Source of the DNA: an uncultured Oscillospiraceae bacterium | GTDB taxonomy: Bacteria; Bacillota; Clostridia; Oscillospirales; Oscillospiraceae | Direction of reading: 5' to 3' | DNA length: 58,992 nt | Assembly: GCA_947624585.1 (NCBI GenBank) | Contig: CANQKZ010000002.1 | Location: 1-58,992, forward strand | Shown here: piece after piece, positions 16,069 to 23,830 of the stretch | Layout: each line of letters starts with the position of its first letter | Numbering within the stretch: position 1 is the first letter of the stretch | The notes under the pieces: generated by a model | The model's input: only the letters and a program-made list of their open reading frames with translations | Told to the model about the DNA's origin: nothing | Database searches by the model: none | Program-made: the position numbers and the translations under genes

Positions 16069-16629
16069 GTGGAGGACGCGGCGATCATTGAGCTCTACTG
16101 GGCCCGGGACCAGCGGGCCATCGGGGAGACGGAGGCCCGGTACGGGGCGTATCTCAGGCGGACGGCGGTGAATCTGCTGGAGCTTCCCGAGGACGCGGAG
16201 GAATGCGTATCGGACACGTACCTGGCGGCCTGGAACGCCATGCCGCCGGAGAGGCCGGGCATTCTGCGGGCCTTCCTTGGGCGCATCACCCGGAATCTGG
16301 CATTGGACCGGCTGAAGGCCGCCCAGACGAAAAAGCGGGGCGGCGGCGCGGCGCGGGTCCTGTTCGACGAGCTGGCGGAGGTCCTCCCCGGCGGGGACAC
16401 GCCGGAGGGGGCGCTGGATGAAAAAGAGCTTTTGCGGGACATTGAAGCCTTCCTCCGCGCGGAGCCGGAACGGAGCCGGAAAATGTTCCTGCGCCGGTAC
16501 TGGTACGCCGACAGCGTGAAGGCCGTCGCCTCCCGATACGGGATGCGGGAGAACTCCGTATCGGCCCAGCTTGCGCGGACCAGGGGGAGGCTTCGGAAAT
16601 ATCTGACAGAAAGGGGATATGCGCTGTGA
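16069..16629 (+). CDS. Sigma-70 family (ECF-type) RNA polymerase sigma factor
   Basis: The 186-residue protein has a region 2 with YLRRTAVNLLELPEDAEECVSDTYLAAWNA and a region 4 with YWYADSVKAVASRYGMRENSVSAQLARTRGRLRKYL. The start is the GTG at 16069, eight bases after AGGGGG; the in-frame GTG two codons upstream would leave only two bases to the site. Its stop overlaps the start of the next gene by four bases (GTGA), the usual layout of a sigma factor and its anti-sigma partner. The signal it responds to is unknown. Confidence 0.88.
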   Translation: MEDAAIIELYWARDQRAIGETEARYGAYLRRTAVNLLELPEDAEECVSDTYLAAWNAMPPERPGILRAFLGRITRNLALDRLKAAQTKKRGGGAARVLFDELAEVLPGGDTPEGALDEKELLRDIEAFLRAEPERSRKMFLRRYWYADSVKAVASRYGMRENSVSAQLARTRGRLRKYLTERGYAL

Positions 16630-17741
16630 CGGGAGAGGCTTTGTTTGAACTTCTGGCCGATTTGGACCCGGAGCTGGTGGACGGCGCCGAGGCCGCGCCG
16701 AAAAAGCGCCGCCGGTTCGTCCTGCCCGCCGCCGTCTTCTCAGCGGCGGCCTGCGCGGCGGTGCTGATTTTGACGGCGCTGTTCCGGCCCGTGGGCGGCA
16801 GTACCGGCGCCGACCCCAACGGCGGCGGGGACGTAAACGGCAGCGGGTGGATCGACGCGGTGGTGACGGAGACGGAGGACCGCCTCGCCGTGACCCCCGA
16901 GGAGGGGGACCCGCTCCGCGGGGTGTACACCGAGATCGTCCTCACCATGACGGACTACGCCCCGGTCCCGGACAATATGCCCGCCGACCTGCAGATCGGC
17001 GACCGTGTGCGGGTGATGTGCAATAAGGACAGGCTCATCGACCTGGGGGACGGCACGGCCCAGGCCCCCATCGTCTTCGCCGTCTACCGCCGGAGCGAGC
17101 TTGACTTCTCCGGCCGGCTTCGGGAGATGGTTGAGCAGCTGGAGGCCCAGCGCCAACGGACGGCAGACACTCTGAACGACCTCTACGCCGACAGCCTGCC
17201 CCGTCCCGTGACGGCGGAGGACGTGGATCCAGCCGAGGGCTTCGTCGTCTTCGTGGACACCAACATCTTCGCCCTGGACACGGACGACATGGACGCCGTG
17301 CGGACCGCCCTGGAGCGGGGGCGCTTCATCTGCCTCCTCCCGGTGCGGGTGGGGGACGTGACCCTCTCCGCCAACTTCGCGGTGGGCCTACCCCTCCGGC
17401 CCGACGCGCCCTTCACCGAGGAGGAGCGGCGGGAGGTGCTGGAAAACGAGAGGAAATGGATCGCCTCCGCCTACGCCCTCTACGAGACGGACGGTCCGGA
17501 CTACTACAACGCCCTCCGCGCCCGTCTGGGCGAGATCCCGGAGGGGACCCTTCTGGTGGGCGGCCTCCCCTTCTTCCGGGGCATCGCCGCCGTCGTGCCG
17601 GACGGGGAGGGCCGCGCCTCGAAAATCGTCCGTCTCTCCGCCGAACTTGAGGGCGAGGACCTGCTGCGAAACGCCAGGATCTCCGACGGAGTCTACGGCT
17701 ACAGCCAGACGCGGGATATCTGGCAAAGCGAGCAAAACTGA
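16626..17741 (+). CDS. Membrane-anchored partner of the sigma factor (putative anti-sigma)
   Basis: A 371-residue protein with about 30 cytosolic residues, a basic stretch (KKRRR), one transmembrane helix (about residues 31-48) and a large extracytoplasmic part. The outer part starts with a Gly/Asp-rich linker and includes a predicted helical region around YRRSELDFSGRLREMVEQLEAQRQ. It overlaps the sigma gene by four bases and starts with GTG. No zinc-binding anti-sigma motif is visible, so the anti-sigma role is inferred from topology and position. Its stop codon touches the family 1 element at 17740. Confidence 0.65.
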   Translation: MTGEALFELLADLDPELVDGAEAAPKKRRRFVLPAAVFSAAACAAVLILTALFRPVGGSTGADPNGGGDVNGSGWIDAVVTETEDRLAVTPEEGDPLRGVYTEIVLTMTDYAPVPDNMPADLQIGDRVRVMCNKDRLIDLGDGTAQAPIVFAVYRRSELDFSGRLREMVEQLEAQRQRTADTLNDLYADSLPRPVTAEDVDPAEGFVVFVDTNIFALDTDDMDAVRTALERGRFICLLPVRVGDVTLSANFAVGLPLRPDAPFTEEERREVLENERKWIASAYALYETDGPDYYNALRARLGEIPEGTLLVGGLPFFRGIAAVVPDGEGRASKIVRLSAELEGEDLLRNARISDGVYGYSQTRDIWQSEQN

Positions 17742-17903
17742 TATTTAATTAAAACAATACATTCGCGGCGGTCTTTACAAATATCTTCCAAGGCTACGGC
17801 GGAAACCGGCAGAGACGCTCCCCCATCAACAAAGGCACACCCCCGGACGGAGGTGTGCCTTTGTATTGCGTCTGAAATGTCTTATTTTGATTGAATATTA
17901 GTA
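17740..17903. repeat. Family 1 element with a replaced interior
   Basis: The left end (TGATATTTAATTAAAAC, then CATTCGCGGCGGTCTTT) and the right end (ATGTCTTATTTTGATTGAATATTAGTA) match family 1. The usual core is missing; the middle is unrelated sequence with a terminator-like hairpin. It follows the stop codon of the membrane protein directly. Confidence 0.65.
17831..17862 (+). terminator. Terminator-like hairpin inside the family 1 element
   Basis: AAAGGCACACC pairs with GGTGTGCCTTT. It probably ends the sigma/anti-sigma transcript. The T run is short and within the stem. Confidence 0.5.
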
Positions 17904-17944
17904 TTACTTAAATCTGTGCTGATCTACATCAAATGATTGACTCC

Positions 17945-18196
17945 TCAATCCCCGTAGGCGTCGTAGACGTCGATGACGTGCTTTTGCGGGTCGAACACCT
18001 CAAGATGGGAGTCCTCGTACTCCATCCAGAGGTTTCCGTCCTCCTCGGCGACCGTCCAACCGCCGTCTTTGCTCCTTCTGTACAGACAACCCGCTGTGAC
18101 CCGGACAGAAGCGCCCCAGGCGTCGGGCCCGGACTCTCTCACAAATACCCTGTGATACTTTTTGGGCATCACACCGCTCACATCGTCCACTGTCAT
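17945..18196 (-). CDS. Small hypothetical protein
   Basis: I do not recognise this 83-residue protein. It is soluble, acidic at the C-terminus (YEDSHLEVFDPQKHVIDVYDAYGD) and has WTVAEEDGNLWMEY in the middle, suggesting a small beta-rich fold. The ATG is preceded by GGGAGG at seven bases, which favours it over the in-frame ATG eleven codons upstream. It stands alone between repeat elements. Confidence 0.6.
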   Translation of the reverse strand: MTVDDVSGVMPKKYHRVFVRESGPDAWGASVRVTAGCLYRRSKDGGWTVAEEDGNLWMEYEDSHLEVFDPQKHVIDVYDAYGD

Positions 18197-18250
18197 TTCT
18201 CTGCCTCCCTTAATTTTGATGCCCGCCATTCTATCCGGCGGAATTATTTA

Positions 18251-18382
18251 GGAACCTCTGAATAAATCGAAGCGCCGAGATTGACGAGCAGATATTTCGC
18301 CAGATCAACGCTAAAGCAATCCGACGAAATATGGCGGAAAATATGCCGTCAAGATCGGTGCGGCGATTTGTTCAGAGGTTCC
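18251..18382. repeat. Family 2 element (132 bp, internally shorter)
   Basis: Ends are GGAACCTCTGAATAAATCG and CGATTTGTTCAGAGGTTCC. It lacks the GAAATACA core and is about 30 bp shorter than the other full copies. It lies between the small hypothetical gene and the polyferredoxin gene. Confidence 0.85.
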
Positions 18383-18432
18383 TTTACATTATAGCACAAC
18401 ATGAAGGTGTGCGCAATCGCTTCGTCAGCTCC

Positions 18433-20019
18433 TCAGGCGCTCTCCTGTGCCTGAAGGACGGTCTCCTCCAGCAGCTCGTATGTCACGGAGCCCACCTTGT
18501 TGTAGACGATGACGCCGTTCCTGTCCAGCACCACCGTCTGGGGCAGCATGGTGGAGCCGCCGAAGGAGGTGATGACGCCGCCCTCGTCCAGGGCGAAGGG
18601 GAGGGTATAGTCGAAGTTGGAAAGATATTCCTCCACGTCGTCGGTGACCAGCTCCGAGTGGACGGCCACGATCTCCACGTCCGGGTAGTTCTCGTGGAGC
18701 GTCTGGAAGTGGGGCAGCTCCTTGACGCAGGGGGTACACCAGGTGGCCCAGAAGTTGATGACCGTCACCTTCCCCTTGCAGTCGGCGAGAGTCAGCTCGC
18801 CCCCGCCGTAGAGGGGTACCGTGAAATCAGGGGCCAGGTTCCCCACCTCGCTGCCCACCGGCAGGTCGGGCGCGGGAGGTTCGGCGGCGGCGGCGTCTCC
18901 GGGTTCCGTGAGTTCCCCGGTGTCGCCGGGTTCCGCGGCGTCGGAGGCCCCGGTATCTCCTGTGTCGGACGGAGCTTCGTCGGCGGGATTCGCTTCCTCC
19001 CCGGTCTGCTCCGGGGCGGGCGACGCGTCGGACTTGCGGGGCAGGTTGTACCAGAGAAGCGCCCCCGCCAGCACCGCCAGGGCCACCGCCCAGCCCACAG
19101 CGCGGAACCGGCGGAGCTTATCCTTTTTCGGCGCTTCCTCTTTTGGATGCTCCATAAGGGGGATGGCTCCGGCCCTGACGGAAATGGCCGCCGTGGGGCA
19201 GACGTTGACGCACTCGCCGCAGTTTATGCACTCGTGGTCGCCCACGCGCCGCACGTCCATCTTACAGCACCCCACACACAGTCCACAGTGGGTACACTTC
19301 GTCTCCTCCACCTTGACGCCCACCAGGTTGATCCTGTTGAACAGCCCGTAAATGGCCCCCAGGGGACACAGGAACCGGCAGAACACCCGGTAGATGAACA
19401 CGCTCCCGCCGAACACCAGGGCCAGAATGATGAATTTCCGCGTGAACAGGATGTTCAGCATGGACAGCTTCGGCTCGTTCACGGGATTTGCCAGCAGTCC
19501 TACCGCCCCCTCGAAGGTCCCGGCGGGGCAGATGTACTTGCAGAATCCCGGCATGGGCAGGTGTTGGGACACGTAATAAAGAGGTATCCCGATGACGAAT
19601 ACCGCCAGGATGACGTATTTCAGATAGCTTGCGACCCCGGTCCACCGGCTTTTCTTCACCTTGGGCGTGGGTATTTTGTAGAGAAGCTCCTGTGCAAGCC
19701 CCACGGGGCACAGAAAGCCGCAGACCGTCCGCCCCAGGGTCAGGCCGAAGAGCATCAGAATGCCCAGCACATAGTAGGGCGCCCGGTTCCCGGAGGAGGC
19801 CAGGGCGTTCTGGAGCGCCCCCAGGGGACAGGCCCCCACCGCGCCGGGGCAGGAGTAGCAGTTGAGGCCCGGCACGCACAGCGCCTTTGTGTTCCCGGTG
19901 TAGATCTCGCCCTTTATGTACCCCTTGAGGTTGGCGTTGTAGAGAAGCGCCGCGTAGAGCTGTATGAGCCTCCGCCGCGTGGGCAGGTGGGCACGCGGGC
20001 CCGTTTTTTTCTTATCCAA
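18433..20019 (-). CDS. Polyferredoxin (NapH/YccM-like) fused to a TlpA-type thioredoxin
   Basis: A 528-residue membrane protein. Residues 1-235 have several transmembrane helices with CxxxCP motifs (SCPGAVGACPLG, GFLCPVG, ICPAG, FLCPLG) as in NapH/YccM electron-transfer proteins. Residues 242-274 hold two 4Fe-4S clusters (CTHCGLCVGCC, CINCGECVNVCP). A helix near 308-323 leads into an Asp/Glu/Pro/Thr linker and an extracytoplasmic TlpA domain with WCTPC at 427-431. Electrons could pass from cytoplasmic ferredoxin to the outer thiol domain; this is inference. The start is TTG, overlapping the preceding gene by eight bases. Confidence 0.9.
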   Translation of the reverse strand: MDKKKTGPRAHLPTRRRLIQLYAALLYNANLKGYIKGEIYTGNTKALCVPGLNCYSCPGAVGACPLGALQNALASSGNRAPYYVLGILMLFGLTLGRTVCGFLCPVGLAQELLYKIPTPKVKKSRWTGVASYLKYVILAVFVIGIPLYYVSQHLPMPGFCKYICPAGTFEGAVGLLANPVNEPKLSMLNILFTRKFIILALVFGGSVFIYRVFCRFLCPLGAIYGLFNRINLVGVKVEETKCTHCGLCVGCCKMDVRRVGDHECINCGECVNVCPTAAISVRAGAIPLMEHPKEEAPKKDKLRRFRAVGWAVALAVLAGALLWYNLPRKSDASPAPEQTGEEANPADEAPSDTGDTGASDAAEPGDTGELTEPGDAAAAEPPAPDLPVGSEVGNLAPDFTVPLYGGGELTLADCKGKVTVINFWATWCTPCVKELPHFQTLHENYPDVEIVAVHSELVTDDVEEYLSNFDYTLPFALDEGGVITSFGGSTMLPQTVVLDRNGVIVYNKVGSVTYELLEETVLQAQESA

Positions 20020-20425
20020 GTCCGATACACTCCGTACAAATATTGATCGCCTTCACCAGCACATCCCAGAGCCCGCCGTTGGCGGCCCCCAGGCCGATGA
20101 AGAGTATGCCCGCGGCCAGAAGCGCTATCCGCGCGGCCAGCACGGCACGGCTGTCCGTCCTGCGCTCCGCCGGTTTCTCGACGCGCTTTTTCTCCCGCTC
20201 CCCGGTCTTCACCCGTAGGACGGTTCCCACGGCGGCGGACACCGCCCAGAGGACGAACACCGGAAGCACCGTGAGGATCCGCGCCCCGATGTCCTCCCGC
20301 CGGTACATCTGTACCCCCGGCTCCGCGCCCAGATAGATGTCCGCCGCCTCGAAGATCAGCATTGCGGTCAGAAGGACCGTCAGCACGGCGGTGACCAGCT
20401 TCACGACCCTGTACGCCTTCGCCAT
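20012..20425 (-). CDS. Membrane protein with C-terminal CXXC (CD1871A-like)
   Basis: A 137-residue membrane protein with hydrophobic segments at about residues 8-28, 48-68 and 93-118, and a C-terminus ending ICTECIGLG. The terminal CxxC matches the small CD1871A-type CXXC proteins of Clostridia, which occur beside ferredoxin and thioredoxin-like genes. A charged loop separates the last two segments. It overlaps the polyferredoxin-TlpA gene and is likely its partner in thiol electron transfer. AAAGGGG lies eight bases before the ATG. Confidence 0.75.
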   Translation of the reverse strand: MAKAYRVVKLVTAVLTVLLTAMLIFEAADIYLGAEPGVQMYRREDIGARILTVLPVFVLWAVSAAVGTVLRVKTGEREKKRVEKPAERRTDSRAVLAARIALLAAGILFIGLGAANGGLWDVLVKAINICTECIGLG

Positions 20426-20567
20426 CGGCTCAGCCCCTTTCTTTGTAAATATATAAATGAATTATACAACGGTTTCTCATTCATTTCAATCCGCCTTTTC
20501 GCGTTTTTCTTTGAAATATTGCATAAAATCCCGCACATCCCCGTTGTGAGGTTCGTTGCGTTGAATA

Positions 20568-20596
20568 TTGACACAAATGTTAAAAAAGATTACAAT
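20568..20596 (+). promoter_or_regulatory. Sigma-A-type promoter of the TlpA lipoprotein gene
   Basis: TTGACA and TACAAT are 17 bases apart, 38 bases before the ATG at 20635. Confidence 0.8.
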
Positions 20597-20634
20597 GTAT
20601 AGTATCCATTTTTTGATATTGGAGGAAGTTGAAA

Positions 20635-22527
20635 ATGAAAAAAATCTTAGCGCTCCTGCTGGCGCTGACGCTGTGCCTGGGCCTTGCCGCCTGCGGCGGA
20701 GACAGCGGCGCCGACAAGACCGAGCCCGACACCGGCGATGCCGCAGGAACCACCGAGCCTGCCGACACCGGCGATACCGGAGACACCGAGCCCGCCGAAC
20801 CTGCCGACACCGGAGACGCCGGTACCGCCGAGCCCTTCACCCCCGCCGCCGAGATCGGCACGGACTTGGGGCTTGGCATCGCGGACTTCACCTTCGAGAC
20901 CTACGACGGGCAGACCTACAGCCTCTACGAGACGCTGAAGACCAAGAAGATGGTCCTCATCAACTGCTGGGCCACCTGGTGCGGGCCCTGCCAGGCGGAG
21001 TTCCCCTACATGACCGCCGCCTATGAGAACTACAAGGACGACATCGAGATCTTCGCCCTGTCCGGCGAGCCCGACGACACCAACGAGATCCTGGCCGACT
21101 ACGTGACTGAGGTGGGCATGACCTTCCCCGTGGGCCGGGACGAGCCTGGCATCGGCGACGACTTCGCCACCGGCTACATCCCCACCACCCTCATCGTGGA
21201 CCGCTTCGGCGTCGTCTGCTACTGGGAGTACGGCTCCATGACCTCCCAGGAGGATTTCGAGCGCCTCTTCGACTACTTCGTGGGCGACGACTACACCGAG
21301 TCCGTGATCCTGGAGGACGGCCTGCCCCCCATGCTCCCCAACGTGGCCCCCGCTGACCCCGCCGACATTGCCGCCGCCATCGGCTCCGAGGGCGTCACCT
21401 TCGCAAACCCCGCCGACGAGTACAACTGGCCCGTTGCCGTGGACGGCGACACCGTTGTCACCTCCAACGCCGCCCGGGGCAGCTCCGTCAGCTCCGTGGA
21501 AGCGTCCTTCACCGCCGCCGAGGGGGACGTTTTCAGCGTGGAGTACAGGTGCTCTACCGAGGCCGGATATGACTTCATGGTGCTCTACCTGGACGGCGAG
21601 CCCGTGAAGCTGGCCGCCGGTGAGAAGGACTGGACCGCCTACGCCACCGCCGTCACCGCCGGTGAACACACCGTGACGCTGGCCTATGAGAAGGACGAGG
21701 CCAGCGACGACGGCGAGGACCTGGCCGCCTTCCGGGCCGTGAAGCTCCTCTCCGGTGACGAGGCAGCCGCCGCTCTGGCCGCCATGCCCGTCTATCCCAC
21801 CAGCGACAAAAACACCATCACCCTGACCAACCCCAACGCCGTGGAGGTCAACGTCCAGTCCTCCGGCCTCATCGAGGACAACTTCGGCGACGCCCGGTGC
21901 TTCATCGTCCCCGATGACACCGTCACCTTCGCCCTGACCCTGGCGGAGGGCTCCGACGCGGAGCTGAACACCGTCTCCAGCAACACCGGCGACGAGGCCG
22001 TCCTCAGCGACTGCGTGGACGGCGAGGCATACACCTTCACCACCTCCACCTACAGCGGCCGGAGCTACACCACCGTGGAGTATATGGATCCCCTCACCGG
22101 CGACGACACCGTGATCCTGGTCTTCGCCAGCCCCGAGCAGCTGAACCTGTTCCTGGCGGGGAATCTGATGGACGAGGACGGCACTGTGGGCGGCTCCTGG
22201 CGCTACACCGACAGCCTCAACGGCCCCTCCACCGCCGCTCTGCCCGAGGGCTCCGGCGCTCTGGAGGAGGGAACCTTCCTCTACTATCTGGTGTTCAGCG
22301 ACCAGAACGGCGATCCGGTCCCCGGCGTCACCGCCAATGTCTGCGACGACGACTCCTGCATCCCCATGGAGTCCGATGAGAACGGCATCGTGACTTTCGC
22401 CTTCCCGGGTGCCGCCTACCACATCCAGGTCATCAAGGTCCCCGACGGCTATGCCTACGACACCTCCAAGGAGGGCTACCTGGAGGCCGAGGGCGGCGTC
22501 ACCTCCTTTGAAGTGACCAAGAACTGA
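20635..22527 (+). CDS. Large lipoprotein with TlpA/thioredoxin domain
   Basis: A 630-residue exported lipoprotein: signal peptide with lipobox LAAC (Cys20), an acidic repetitive linker of Asp/Thr/Glu/Pro (residues about 25-70), then a TlpA-like domain with CWATWCGPCQ (WCGPC at 115-119) and a cis-proline region YIPTTLIVD. The remaining about 400 residues look like beta-sandwich domains; the last resembles a Cna-B-type domain (NGDPVPGVTANVCDD...GIVTFAFP) with an added Cys pair. It is divergent from the CXXC/polyferredoxin genes, about 210 bp apart, and is likely part of the same redox system. The downstream domains are not assigned. GGAGG lies nine bases before the ATG. Confidence 0.88.
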   Translation: MKKILALLLALTLCLGLAACGGDSGADKTEPDTGDAAGTTEPADTGDTGDTEPAEPADTGDAGTAEPFTPAAEIGTDLGLGIADFTFETYDGQTYSLYETLKTKKMVLINCWATWCGPCQAEFPYMTAAYENYKDDIEIFALSGEPDDTNEILADYVTEVGMTFPVGRDEPGIGDDFATGYIPTTLIVDRFGVVCYWEYGSMTSQEDFERLFDYFVGDDYTESVILEDGLPPMLPNVAPADPADIAAAIGSEGVTFANPADEYNWPVAVDGDTVVTSNAARGSSVSSVEASFTAAEGDVFSVEYRCSTEAGYDFMVLYLDGEPVKLAAGEKDWTAYATAVTAGEHTVTLAYEKDEASDDGEDLAAFRAVKLLSGDEAAAALAAMPVYPTSDKNTITLTNPNAVEVNVQSSGLIEDNFGDARCFIVPDDTVTFALTLAEGSDAELNTVSSNTGDEAVLSDCVDGEAYTFTTSTYSGRSYTTVEYMDPLTGDDTVILVFASPEQLNLFLAGNLMDEDGTVGGSWRYTDSLNGPSTAALPEGSGALEEGTFLYYLVFSDQNGDPVPGVTANVCDDDSCIPMESDENGIVTFAFPGAAYHIQVIKVPDGYAYDTSKEGYLEAEGGVTSFEVTKN

Positions 22528-22580
22528 TGCCGAGCTTCCATTAATCCCGGCGCTTTGCCGGAGTTACCCCAAAAAATCAC

Positions 22581-22620
22581 AACGCCGAGGTCGCCGCTTT
22601 TCGCGCCCCTCGGCGTTGTT
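22581..22620 (+). terminator. Terminator of the TlpA lipoprotein gene
   Basis: AACGCCGAGG pairs with CCTCGGCGTT around a GC-rich loop, followed by GTTTTG. Confidence 0.8.
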
Positions 22621-22739
22621 TTGAAGTTCTACGACCGTGTCTTCCCGATCGGTTTCAGGTTCAATCCGGCAGCGAACACAGGAGCCCGATCCCGGCTTCC
22701 CGAAACAGTGTTCCGCCCTCTATGATCTTTATCTTATGC

Positions 22740-22917
22740 TGATATTCAATTAATACTAATATCCAGATAAAAGAAGAAACCGAGCGGCGAGGATTTTTCG
22801 CGTCAGGCGAGGAAAGCGGCGCGGGAATACTGTATGTATTTCCAAGGCGCGTCGCGTGACGAAGCCTGACGCGAAAAAAGGCCGACGCGAATGTCTTATT
22901 ATGATTGGATATCAGTA
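22740..22917. repeat. Family 1 element with doubled left end
   Basis: Two left-end-like sequences lie in series (TGATATTCAATTAA at 22740, then TACTAATATCCAGATAAAAG at 22754). The right end is GATTGGATATCAGTA. TTATGCT occurs on both sides (22733 and 22918), a possible target duplication of the outer end. Confidence 0.75.
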
Positions 22918-22977
22918 TTATGCTTCTTTGCTCTTCTGACCGATGCCGCTTCCGTATACGCCAACCGAATAAACGCC

Positions 22978-23024
22978 ACGATCCGAAACAGGCCGCTCCC
23001 GGAAGCTGTTTCGGATCGTTTTTA
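22978..23024 (+). terminator. Orphan rho-independent terminator
   Basis: ACGATCCGAAACA pairs with TGTTTCGGATCGT and is followed by TTTTTATT on the plus strand. No plus-strand gene precedes it. Confidence 0.75.
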
Positions 23025-23113
23025 TTACTGCATCATGGCCCTTTGAGACGTTCTCCGGGGTGCACCGTCCACCTCGCGGCGGTGCATTTCGCGCCGCGCG
23101 TTGTCGGGGTTCC

Positions 23114-23830
23114 TCAATACACAAAATTCCGTTTGGGGTCTGTAAAATCCCTCACCCGCGCTTCGTACGCCTCCACGGCCTCCCGCTCGAAGATGAGCTT
23201 GGGGTCACGGACACCGCATAGGCGCAGGACATATTTCGCAAACGGCGGATTCAGCACCAGCAGGGGGCCGATTAAGTAGGTGGCCATCAGATTCCCGACA
23301 CGCACGCCCTCACCCGGAAGATCCGGGTTCAGGCCCGCGCCCCGGGTGGTCTCGAAGAGAGGGGCGGGCAGCTCGCCACCCACGGGGTAGGAGTGGCCAA
23401 ACTGGCTCTTAAAAGCCACGACGGTCATATCCTCCAGCTTCCCCAGATACATGGCGTTGTACCGCCCCAGCCAGTGGCGCTCGGCGCGGAGGGGGAACCA
23501 GCCCAGCATGGGGATGTCCGTGCCGTCGTCGTCGGTGATGTGGTGTCCCAAAATTTCCAGGGCATTGCCGGTGAACAGCGTGACACCGCCCCCGTCGGCG
23601 CGTTTTTTCAGCGCCTCCAGATACGGCGCCAGGGCGTCCCGGGCCAGCTCCTGTCCGCGCTCGGTGGTGGAGCCCATGTACACCAGGTCCACCGGCTCCG
23701 ACGCAAACCGGGGCGTCTCCTTAAGGCCCGTGCGCACCACCTCCGCGTCGGCGCTGCGGGCCAGATACTCCACGTTCATGAGATCCCCGTAGAGGTTGCA
23801 CACCTCGGGGTAGAGCAGTTCGATTTTCAT
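23114..23830 (-). CDS. GatD-like class I amidotransferase homologue lacking catalytic residues
   Basis: GatD is the glutaminase partner of MurT and feeds ammonia for amidation of the peptidoglycan stem Glu. This 238-residue protein keeps the family framework (YPEVCNLYGDLMNVEYL, MGSTTERGQ, LEILG, TYLIGPLL). The nucleophile site, ICGGYQ in staphylococcal GatD, reads TGNALE (residues 87-92), so Cys is gone. The active-site His in TYLHGP is Ile here (TYLIGP), and the NHGG segment is SQFG. The only cysteines lie elsewhere. It overlaps murT by four bases and so keeps the complex arrangement. It may be structural, or the complex may use free ammonia. Confidence 0.85.
   Translation of the reverse strand: MKIELLYPEVCNLYGDLMNVEYLARSADAEVVRTGLKETPRFASEPVDLVYMGSTTERGQELARDALAPYLEALKKRADGGGVTLFTGNALEILGHHITDDDGTDIPMLGWFPLRAERHWLGRYNAMYLGKLEDMTVVAFKSQFGHSYPVGGELPAPLFETTRGAGLNPDLPGEGVRVGNLMATYLIGPLLVLNPPFAKYVLRLCGVRDPKLIFEREAVEAYEARVRDFTDPKRNFVY

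Larger units (their letters stand above)
22528..23113. other. Intergenic region of 586 bp with terminator, repeat and orphan terminator
   Basis: It holds the terminator at 22581-22620, a spacer without features (22625-22739), a family 1 element (22740-22917) and a plus-strand terminator at 22978-23024. No gene was found; frames over this stretch lack a start context and domain content. Confidence 0.6.

Noticed and set aside
20647..22422. Long minus-strand frame opposite the TlpA lipoprotein gene
   Set aside because: It consists of Gly/Val/His-rich shadow sequence; the plus strand has signal peptide, lipobox and WCGPC.
22905..23279. 124-codon plus-strand frame between the family 1 element and gatD
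   Set aside because: It runs through a strong terminator and into the antisense of the gatD-like gene; no start context.
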